DNA from: Salarias fasciatus
Lineage: Eukaryota; Chordata; Actinopteri; Blenniiformes; Blenniidae
Assembly (NCBI RefSeq): GCF_902148845.1
Contig: NW_021941374.1
Location: 1,383,814-1,447,813, forward strand
Length of the DNA: 64,000 nucleotides
Direction: 5' to 3'
This document shows, one piece after another, positions 34,375-44,501 of this stretch (position 1 is the stretch's first letter; the number at the start of each line of letters is the position of its first letter). The notes below the pieces were generated by a model. It made no database searches and was not told the origin of the DNA. It saw only the letters and a list, made by a program, of their open reading frames with translations. A program made the translations under genes and the position numbers.

Positions 34375-37300
34375 CTTTGGCAGTGGTGGCGGCCTCCTTG
34401 AATCCTAGGCAGACGTACGGCGAGCCGTGTAATCCGTTGACGCCGCCCTTGCAGCTGCTGGCGGGCTTGAACCCCACCAGGTCCTGGCACTTGTCCACGC
34501 CGCCACCGCCGCCGCCATCCAGCAGGTTGAGAGCGATGTAGTTGAGGCCGTCGGGGAAGCCGGCCGGGCCCCGCCGGGTCACGGGGCTGCCGTACTCCTC
34601 GTCCGAGCCCTCGCTGCTCCGGGATGAGATGTTCTCCACCGAGCTGTGGCGCTTGGGCGCGTCGCCGCGGGCGTAGCGCGGGAACACCGGGGTCACGGTG
34701 GCCGTGGAGGAGAAGGTCTCGGAGCTGTGGCGCCGGCGCCCCTGGGGGTTGGCCCGGATCACCTTGGCGGAGCGGTCCGGGTCCAGGCTGGAGGAGGAGG
34801 GGGCGCCGAGCAGGAAGACCCCGATGTGTTCAGGGACACCCTGGTCCTCCGGGGAAAGGCCCGCCTCTCTGCTGCAACACAAACAAGAGGTAAACAAGGT
34901 GGAAACATGGTGGAATCGTGATATGAAACTGACGTAAACAGCGTAAACATGATGTAGGTGTGATGTAAACAGCGTAAACATGATGTAGGTGTGATGTAAA
35001 CATGGTGTAGGTGTGATGTAAACATGGAAACAAAGTAGATGTGATGTAAACATAAAGTAGATGTGATGTAAACATGTAAACAAAGTAGATGTGATGTAAA
35101 CATGATGTAGATGTGATGTAAACATGGAAACATGATGTAGATGTGATGTAAACATGGAAACATGATGTAGATGTGATGTAAACATGGAAACAAAGTAGAT
35201 GTGATGTAAACATAAAGTAGATGTGATGTAAACATGATGTAGATGTGATGTAAACATGGAAACATGCCATAAACATGATGTAAATGTTATGTAAACGTGA
35301 TCGAAACAAGTCAATAACATGGAGTAAACGTGATGTAAAAATGATGTAAACGTGATGTGATGTAAACATGACAAACTTGATGTAGATGTGATGTAAACAT
35401 GGTGTACACATGTCGATAACATGGAGTTAACATTACGTAAACAAGTAGTAATCATGATGTAAACATGAAAACATGATGAAGATGTGATGTAAACAAGTAA
35501 ACGTGGCGTGAACATGCAACCGTGATGTAAACATGGCGTGAAGATGGCGTCTGCGTTGCGACTGTCCGGTTATCCAGACGGCGATACCAACCTGTCGGCG
35601 TTGTGGGGAACGAGCTGCGGCGTCGAGCCGGTTATGGGGAACGCCATCTCGGCGTAGCCGTTGTTGACGCTGTCGCCATGGTGTCGGGAGTCTTCCTCCG
35701 TATGGTAAGCGCCGTCGTCGTCCTCCGAGCACAGGGACGACTCGGGCAGCGTGTCCAGGCGCTCGCCGGGCGTGCCGGCCTCCTTGGGCGAGCGCCGGCC
35801 CAGGTCCAGGTTGATGTAGTCGCACCGGGACGACCTTCCCGGAGCGCCGCTGCCGAAGTCGATGTTGATGTACTCGCCGGGGCTCCGGGGCTCTGTGGGG
35901 AGCGGGTGCTCGTTCATGCTGGGCAGGGTCCTCAGGGTGTCCAGGGACAGTCTGTTGGGCCGGCCCAGGCGGCCCCGGTTGTGTCGGACCGGGGATGGCG
36001 CCGGCGCCGAGGGGCTCAGCGGCGAAGCGTGCGCGGCGCCGGGCTGCATCACTGAGTAGTAGTCCGACTCCCCCGCCCGCTGCCTGGCGGTCTGGGGGCT
36101 CATCAGGACGTACTGACCGTCGTCCTCGCTCCTGGACGTCTGCAGCTTGAGGGACCCGTTGTGAAGGGCCGGCCTCGCCGCTGCCGCCTCTCCCGGGTAG
36201 TAATCGGGTGGCGTCTGGAGGGGAGGGGGGTTCCCGGGAGACATGTTCATGTACTCGCCGTGGCGGTCGGGGCTCTCCACCGAGGACTTGGAGCCACACC
36301 ACATCCTCATGTAGCCGCTGTCCTCCAGGGAGCCGCCGCAGGGCGAGCCCGTCTTGCCGGACTGGGGGTGCACCCTGGGGTTCACGATCTGCTTGGGCGC
36401 CGACACGCACATGGGGCTCATGGGCACGTAGTTGTCGGCCCTGGCGGACTGCGGCGCCACGCCCGGCGTCATGGGCATGTAGCCGTCGTCCCCCAGGTTG
36501 CTGCTGGAGCTGCGGGACGAGCCGATCTCCACGTCGCCGTAGTCCTCGGGGTAGCAGACCTGGGGCGAGGCGGAGTGGGCGCCCAGGCCGCGAGCCATCC
36601 TCATCAGCGTGTACTCGTCCAGGGAGGCGGACGACAGCGGCGCCGCCACCCGTTGGTGGCGCGGCGTGGTCAGGGAGTGCGTCCTCTTCCTGTAGCCGCC
36701 GTCCATCATCACGTAGCCGCAGGGGTCGCGGGAGGGGGGGGTGCTGGACAGCGAGTCGGGGGTGTCGCTGCGGGTCAGGGACAGGAAGCGGGGCTCGCCC
36801 GGACTGGAGCTGTAGTCGTCACACAGCAGGAGGCCGGCGTCGCTCAGGGAGCCGGAGATGGAGGCGCTGCAGCTGAAGGGTCTGCGGGACTTGTCGGGGG
36901 TGCGGGTCCCGCCCCTGGGGGACATGCTGATGGGGCTGGAGGCGGCCGGGGGGGACTGGGACACCGGCATGGAGCAGCTGTGGTGCAGGTTGGAGGCGGA
37001 CTCCAGCATCCTGCAGGTGCGGCCGCTGCACCTGCTGAGGTGGTTCCCCGACCCAGAACCGGGACCGGAACCGGGACTGGTGGGGCTCCCGGTCACCGAT
37101 ACGGACATGGACGCGGGCCGGGCGGCGCCGCCGTCGCCCTCGCTGGCCGTCCGGACCCGGCAGGACGTGGCGGTGCGGGAGCGCCGCACCCAGCCGGTGT
37201 AGCTGGGCGGCAGCTGGTTGAGGGTGCGGCGGGCGGGCACGGAGATGGGGTTGGTGCTGGCCGACTGGCTCTTGCTCCGGGGCCGGAATTCCGACAGCTC

Positions 37301-38089
37301 CTTCATGGCCTTCATGGCCTCCAGGATGGTCTCGTGGATGTTCTGGGCCACCACCGGGTCCTCGGCCTGCATCCAGAACTCTCCCGGGCCCGTGACGGCC
37401 GAGCGGCCCACCTCCACGAAGAAGAAGCTGTCGGAGTGGCCGCAGCGCCGGATGTTCATGAGCTGCAGGCTGACCGCCGCCGTGTCCGAGTTGAGCTTGA
37501 CGAAGCTGACGGTCCGGCTGGACAGACACAGCCGGTACACCCCGGTCAGGTTCTTGGTCTGGCCCAGACCCTTGGCCTTGAGGTTGACCTGCCAGACCTC
37601 CCTGTACGCGGCGGCGGCGGCGGAGGGGCCCAGCGGCCCGTAGCCCGTCTCCTCGAAGCCCACCAGGGAGGAGGTGGCGGCCGGGCCGTCCAGCAGCCGG
37701 CCCTCGGACAGGACCTGGCTCAGGACCTGGAACCAGCTGTCCTGCTCCTGCTCGCTGTCCGCCGCCACGGCGAAGTACTCGTCCTTGGTGTAGAGGGCGA
37801 TCAGGTGCTTGTGCTTGGCGTCCGCGCGCTTGTTGACGCACAGGCACGAGTCCAGCGGGACGAGGCGCTTGGCCGCGGAGCCGTTCCTCCACTTCTTCTC
37901 GCTCTCGTAGTACTCCAGCCGCGCGGGGCGGCGCTCCGTGGCCTCGCGCAGCACGAAGAACCGCCGGTGGCCGTGCTTCTGCTTCCGCAGGTAGCCGCTC
38001 TTCTTCACCCCGGCGGACAGCAGGTGCGCTCCGGGGCCGGAGGAGGGGGGCGGCGGCGGCGGAGGCGGGGGAGGCGGCGGGCTGGCCAT
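34375..38089 (-). CDS. irs2: Insulin receptor substrate 2
   Basis: Coding exons on the minus strand at 38089-35592 and 34871-34375. The protein is a docking adaptor that is tyrosine-phosphorylated by insulin and IGF1 receptors and recruits PI3-kinase, GRB2 and SHP2. Visible are a PH domain (about residues 30-140, GYLRKQKHGHRRFFVLRE), a PTB domain (about 165-275, YREVWQVNLKAKGLGQ), the IRS2-type KRLB region with SLDEYTLMR and YPEDYGDVEIG, and PI3K YXXM sites YVMM, YTLM, YMPM, YVPM, YMRM, YMNM, YVLM, YSVM and YAEM. GRB2-type YINI and YINL and the NYIAL and PYVCL C-terminal tyrosines also remain. The reading frame runs to TGA 34348-34346, but an AAAG|GTCAGT donor at 34375 falls where human ...EATIVK|E would splice, so the last nine codons are probably intron and a one- or two-codon exon follows. 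The ~997 residues seen compare with 1338 in human, the difference being low-complexity linkers. An extra 720-bp intron (34872-35591) interrupts what I recall as one human exon. Assigned to irs2; a or b paralogue unknown. Confidence 0.94.
34895..35560. repeat. ~22-bp minisatellite filling the irs2 intron
   Basis: Irregular tandem copies of GTGATGTAAACATGATGTAGAT and shorter derivatives (AAACATGGAAACA, AACAAAGTAGAT). The array takes up nearly all of the 720-bp intron. In the irs2 frame the repeat is open; an in-frame stop lies just past the donor at 35574-35570. Confidence 0.92.
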
Positions 38090-38420
38090 CTCTCCGCTCC
38101 ACGCGCTGAAAAACACGACGGGCCGAACGCAGATGTAGAGGAAAACACAGCCGAGCGCGCGAGCCCGTCTAATCCATGTCAGCCGTGGCGCGCGGTGTCC
38201 ACGGAGCGGGGGGGGCGGGGGCAGCGGGGGGGGCCGTGATCCCGGAGAAAAACAACATGTGACTCCTCCGCGCGCGAGAGAGAGAGAGAGGGAGAGAGAG
38301 AGAGAGAGAGAGGAAAACACGGAGTCAGGGGGCGGGGCTTCTGCAGGGGCCGTGCCTGTCAATCACCCGCTCAGGCGCCGCTGATTGGACCAGCTCAGCG
38401 CGCAGGCCCCGCCCACTCCC
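38090..38420 (-). promoter_or_regulatory. irs2 5' leader and CpG-rich promoter region
   Basis: GC- and CpG-rich DNA upstream of the irs2 ATG with a GA/CT tract at about 38273-38313 (CT on the gene strand). The frame stays open upstream to another ATG at 38362, but the MASPP start agrees with the family. Transcription start not determinable here. Confidence 0.5.
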
Positions 38421-40320
38421 TGCTCTACCAACAACCCTGTGATCCAGGCAGAAGACATGTCAACAATACACGAAAAAAACAGAGCAGTGGCTCCGACGCT
38501 GAATAATGAGGCCAGCTAATACATTTATATTTAAAAATAAATGCTTCAAAAAATCTGAAACATATCGGAAATACCTCAGCAATGAAAAATACGAAAATAT
38601 TAGAAAAATCTGTCTTCAACGTATATTAAAAGGCTCTGCAGTACTTCAAAGTATCTCATTAAAATAACACATGAATAGCTCATAAATTCCTAATGAATTC
38701 CTGAAAAAAATATCTAAATACCTTCAAAAATACAAGAAAACATCTAGTGAAAATACCAAAGAAATTTCTCATGATAGATAATTCTTAAATACAGCATAAA
38801 AGCATCAAAATATCTCAAAACCCTATGCAATATATCTCAAAAATACCTAAGAATACATCAGCAGCATTCATAAAGCAAACATGCTGACTGTGGTGTCCCA
38901 GGACAGTGAGCAGACTGTCCCATCCTTATTCCTGACTGGAAAACAGCAGAGCAGGACTCCCGGCTGCTGCGCTGTTGTGCTTGTGGCTGATTGATCTGGA
39001 TTAGAGGGAGGAAATGGAGAGCATTGATCAGCCAGCAGCAGCCGCAGCAGCAGCAGAGACTGTAAACAAGCCTGACGTCTCTCTGTTATATAAGCAGCGC
39101 TGTGGCCTATTTTTAAACCTGTGGGCTTTCCTCTGCAGCCACAGGCCTGAGGCTCTGCCGCTGCCGCTGACCACCACGGACAGCACTGACCCCAGCCTGT
39201 TTTCACATGGACTTCAGACGGAAACATGAATGCATGGATAAAAACATGAAATAAAAACATGGCCTGGCTGTTGGTGTCTGATGTTTGAGCTGGAAGCAAG
39301 TTTATTAGAGAATTTTCATGAAATAATGTAGAATAATAAAGAGAGAGAAGAGATTAAAGAGTCAGAATACTGAGAAGAGACTGTCTGAAGAACACTGACA
39401 CCATGTGGACCCGAGAGGAACTGCACCCGGGTCTTCCTCACAGCATGTGATGAAGACAACGCCACACAAAACTTCCACGTTTCCACTGGAGACCCCGTGT
39501 TCCGATACCGGTACCGCATTTAACACTGATATTGTTGTTTTGTGAAGACAGAATTTTAAAGAAGTACGCTTTTGAAAGTCTGCATTTCTGAAATTTGCAG
39601 GTGTTTTTACATGACAACATTTTCAAAAAGATGTCCGCTTCAACAATGGCTAAACTCCTTCTTTAAAGCTTTAACAATGACACAAAACTGATGATGGAAT
39701 AACGACTTCATTTAAACGACAGCTATTTACTAAAACTGAACAACAAAAAGTTCCCTTCCCTCCATTTTCCACTGCTGCCTACAGCTGTGGTGTGGTGTGA
39801 GAGACCTGGAGCACAGCTTCTGGACAGTCGTTCCCCCGTTTCCAAGGAGACAGTCACACTGTTTTCAAAAAGTTGCATTTTCACTATTTATCTGGAGACA
39901 GCATCAAAGTGTTTTCAGAAACTTGCGTTGTCATCATTTCCATGGAGATGGATTTGGAGTGTTTTCAAAAAGTTGCATTTTCACTGTTTCCACAGAGTTG
40001 AAGCGTTTTCAAAAAGTTGCTTTTACAGTGTCTCTGAGCACTGCTGACATCTGAATGGACATCCAACAACCAACAAAAGCTTTGACTCAAAAACGTGTTC
40101 CACCTGGAAGCACCAGTAAACCTTTTTAACCTTTCATGAGTTAAAGTTTGTCTTTATTGTTTCACAGATGATTAAAACGTCTTCATTTCTCCAAACTAAA
40201 ACCTCGCCGCTGAAAAAGACTCCAGTCTCTACATGAAGTCTGTTTCAGTGGAGAAAACGCTTCTCCAGCTGCATTGTGGGTAATCCTCTGGTTGGCCTGA
40301 GCAGACAGGAAGTGGATCAA
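38421..40320. other. irs2-acp2 intergenic interval
   Basis: Divergent spacer between the irs2 and acp2 promoters. About 38560-38860 is AT-rich with degenerate AAATATCTCAAAAATACC modules. At about 39835-40030 four copies of a GTTTTCAAAAAGTTGC repeat unit occur at 57-64 bp spacing. No gene is recognised. Confidence 0.55.
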
Positions 40321-40321
40321 C

Positions 40322-40422
40322 ACTGCCCTCTGGCGGCCGCGGAGCGGAGGCTGCAGACCGGAAGTGCGCTGCTCCTCCGCCTCCTCCGCCTCCTCCGCCT
40401 CAGAGGAGGCTCAGACTGCAGC
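40322..40422 (+). promoter_or_regulatory. acp2 proximal promoter / 5' UTR
   Basis: Just upstream of the acp2 ATG lie a CTCF-like TGCCCTCTGGCGGCC (about 40324-40338), an ETS/GABP-type CCGGAAGTG (40358-40366) and a short (CTCCTCCGC)n repeat. A TATA-less ETS-driven promoter would suit a housekeeping lysosomal gene. Motif matches only. Confidence 0.45.
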
Positions 40423-43400
40423 ATGGCGCCCGCGGCGGCGCTGCTCCTGCTGTCCGCGGCTGCCGTGTGGAGCCTGGCGGCGGCCGAGAGGAAGCTGGTC
40501 TTCGTGACCGTGGTGAGTCGCGGCAGTCCCGTGAAGCCGCGGCAACGCGGGGGTACGGAAGCCGGGTGGAAGCGGACCGTCAGTCCGCGCCGCACCGCGG
40601 AACGTTCAAAATCCCGGGCTTTTAAGCTTTTCTGTGTTTACCTGCTTCCGTGTGTGGATTTGAACACTGAAATGCTGTTTTCATGCCATTTTGCGGCTTT
40701 TTACTGAATCCGGCTGGCTGTTCGCTAATAAAGGAAGTAGTTTTACCAGGAAGTGGAGAGTTTGGGTCACGTTACCTACTCATATCACGCGTATAAGTCT
40801 GACGGCATCAGCAGTAAAATGTTAATGTTTTTATGATTAATCTGGTGAAGGTCGGATTTAATCCAGACGGATTACAGGGAGGAGTGTGCGGTGTGTTGGT
40901 ATGAGGGTAAACTACAGCCAGAAACTTCTGTGTGGATGTTTGACTGGAGTTTATGTGGAGCTGTCGCTCTGCTCCTTCCTGTTCAACCTGTTAGCAGCAG
41001 CTCCTGCGTTAACCTTTGACCTTCCCATTACATTTTAATGGCAGCTTTTATTGTGGTGAGCCTAACTACTGTATAGTAATAAAACCTGGAGCTTTTATTG
41101 TGGTGAGCCTATCTTATTTCCTGTTTCCATACAGTGGTGAGTTAAGCTCAGGCTGTATCTGACTGAACTTGATCTGATTGTATCAATCTACTGATCCCGG
41201 ATCAGATTAGGAGCTGGTGAAGGTGTAATCCAGGCTGTAAATAGAGGAGCAGCCAGCCCGACTCCACCGTGGTGCTCAGACATTCTGCTGCTAGCAGCTC
41301 TGTGTGAAATAACAGTCAGCAGAAAGACAGCCGTCAGCTGACCGGCTGCGGTCAGCGTCATCAGACAAACTCAGGAACCTGCTCAGTCAGGACTGGGACT
41401 GGAGCCACTCACTTCCTGTTCCACTGGAGCCACTCGCTTCCTGTTCTACTGGAGCCACTCACTTCCTGTTCCACTGGAGTCACTCACTTCCTGTTCCACT
41501 GGAGCCACTCACTTACTGTTCCACTGGAGTCACTCACTTCCTGTTCTACTGGAGCCACTCACTTCCTGTTCCACTGGAGCCTGTCACTTCCTCTTCCACT
41601 GGAGCCACTCACTTCCTGTTCCACTGGAGCCACTCACTCCTGTTCCACTGGAGCCACTCACTTCCTGTTCCACTGGAGCCACTCACTCCTGTTCCACTGG
41701 AGCCACTCACTTCCTGTTCCACTGGAGCCACTCACTTCCTGTTCCACTGGAGCCACTCACTTACTGTTCCACCGGAGCCAGTTGCTTCCTGTTCCACTGG
41801 AATCAAACACTTCCTGTTCCACTGGAGCCAGTCGCTTCCTGTTCCACTGGAGCCACTCACTTACTGTTCCACTGGAGCCACTCACTTACTGTTCCACTGT
41901 TAGAGTTCAGCTTTACAGTTTTTCTCTGATGTGGCGTGGAGCGTCGGTATTGGTGTGGGTATCAGTCTGGTAGCGGCCATATTTTACCATATCAGTATTG
42001 ATGAGATATCAATAAACCGGCGGTGAACAGAGATGGATTCTCCTGCCAGGTGGACTTTATGTTCAGACAGATCAGAGGTGTTTTGGTTCTCTAATGTTCC
42101 CTGGTTCGATTCCTCTGACCTAACCGGTCCTTCCTCTGTCCTCACCAGCTGTTTCGTCACGGCGACAGGTCCCCGGTTCGAGCCTACCCCACAGACCCGT
42201 ACCAGGAGAGCAGCTGGCCCCAGGGCTTCGGTCAGCTGTCACAGGTAAGAGGGACACCTGACTGAGCCAGAGACCAAGGACCTAGGACCTGGAACCTGAG
42301 ATCAGGGACCAGGTACCTGGGACCAGAGACCAAGGACGTAGGACCTAGGACCTGGAACCTGAGACCAGGGACCAGGGACCAGGGAGCACATTTTGTTTGG
42401 CTTTAATAAACTGTGGCAGTGGAAAATGAAGGATTTTAAAATAATAGAGAAGTGCTAACGCTGTGGCCGTGTTGTGGTTCTGTTGCAGCAGCACATCCAC
42501 ATCTGGCTCCATGGCCAACAGCATGCGTCTGCGTGTCACGTTGCATTTTTAATTTATACTTAAATTGAAATCCTTGGGCTGCTGTAGTGCAGATAGGCAC
42601 AAGGCATTGTGGGTAACAGAGTTGATGTTCACAGTCAGCTGATTCTGTGTAGTCGGTTACTTCCTGGTTTCTGTTGTCCTTCCTGGTTCCTGTGACCTGT
42701 AACTACTTCCTGCAGCCTGTCACTACTTCCTGATTCCTGTAGCCTGCCACTACTTTCTGGTTCCTGTAGCCTGTCACTATTTCCTGGTTCTAACTACTTC
42801 TTTGTTCCTGTAGCCCGTCATTATTTCCTGGTTCCTACTACTTCCTTGTTCATGTAGACCGTCACTATTTCCTGGTTCCTACTACTTCCTGGTTCCTGTA
42901 GCCTGTCTCTACTTCCTGGTTCCTGTAGCCCGTCACTACTTCCTGGTTCCTGTAGCCCGTCACTACTTCCTGGTTCCTGTAGCCCGTCACTACTTCCTGG
43001 TTCCTGTAGCCCGTCACTACTTCCTGGTTCCTGTAGCCCGTCACTACTTCCTTGTTCCTGTAGCCCGTCACTACTTCCTGGTTCCTGTAGCCCGTCACTA
43101 CTTCCTGCTTCCTGTAGCCTGTCACTACTTCCTGCTTCCTGTAGCTTGTCACTACTTCTTGGTTCCTACTACTTCCCGGTTCCTTTAGCCTGTCACTACT
43201 TCCTGGTTCCTGTAGCCCGTCACTACTTCCTGCTTCCTGTAGCCCGTCACTACTTCCTGCTTCCTGTAGCCCGTCACTACTTCCTGGTTCCTGTAGCCTG
43301 TCACTACTTCCTGGTTCCTGTAGCCTGTCACTACTTCCTGGCTCCTGTAGCCTGTCATTACTTCCTGGTTCCTACTACTTCCTGGTTCCTTTAGCATGCC

Positions 43401-44465
43401 ACTAATTCCTGGTTACTGTAGCCCGTCACTACTTCCTGCTTCCTGTAGCCTGTCACTACTTCCTGGCTCCTGTAGCCTGTCACTACTTCCTGGTTCCTGC
43501 TACTTCCTGGTTCGTGTAGCCTGTCACTACTTCCTGTGATGTAATATTACCTCTTGCACGTCTCACAGCGGTGAAGGCGCTTGCTCCCGTCCTTCCAGCG
43601 GTGTGTGAACCGTTGCCCTCTAGCTCTGTGTTTGATGGAGCGGATGGTTCTGTGGCGTTCTTCTCTCCAGGAGGGCATGAGGCAGCACTTCGAGTTGGGC
43701 CAGTTCCTGAGGACTCGCTACAAAGACTTCCTGAACGAGTCCTACGACCGGCACGAGGTGAGTCCTTAAGGTCAAAGGTCACGTTCCGGGGAACCGGAGT
43801 GAGGTTCTGATGGGACGGTCTCCCCGTTCAGGTCTGGGTCCGCAGCACGGACTACGATCGCACCCTGATGAGCGCCCAGGCCAACCTGGCAGGCCTGTAC
43901 CCACCCAGCGGGCACCAGGTCTTCAACCCGGACCTGAAGTGGCAGCCCATCCCCGTGCACACGGTCCCTCAGGACCAAGACCGGGTTCGTAGGTCAGGAG
44001 CAGAACACGTTCCACCTGTCGGCCCCGTCTGAACCCGGTCTCTCTCCTTCCAGATCCTGATATTTCCTCAGAACAACTGTCCGCGGTACAGCCAGCTCAT
44101 GAACGAGACGGAGCACACCGAGGAGTTCAAGAACATCACCGCCCAGTACCAGGTACCAGTCCTGACCCTTTACCTGCAGAACCAGGGACCAGTTCTTACT
44201 CTTTACCTGCAGAACCAGGGACCAGTTCTTACTCTTTACCTGCAGAACCAGGGACCAGGGACTGGTCCTCTGTTCTTTATATCCACCAGCAGTACCAGGG
44301 TCTGACACCAGCAGTAACAGGGACTCCTCCTGTCTTTCAGGACTTCATTGAGTTTATCACCAATAAAACTGGACAGAATAACACATCAGTGGAGACTGTG
44401 TGGAATGTACAGGACACACTCTTCTGTGAGGTGAGCACACGCACGCACACACACACGCACGCACG

Positions 44466-44501
<36 letters not shown>

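Noticed and set aside
34346-35515. 389-codon ORF joining the irs2 intron repeat to its second exon
   Set aside because: The upstream part only translates the intron minisatellite. Acceptor and homology show that coding sequence starts at 34871.
36161-38239. 692-codon plus-strand ORF opposite irs2
   Set aside because: Antisense shadow of irs2 exon 1, with Gly/Arg/Ala/Val-rich low-complexity translation and no recognisable domain.
42102-42112. GGTTCGATTCC, tRNA B-box match
   Set aside because: No A box or cloverleaf around it. Similar matches at 29671 and in the 57905-58175 repeat also fail.
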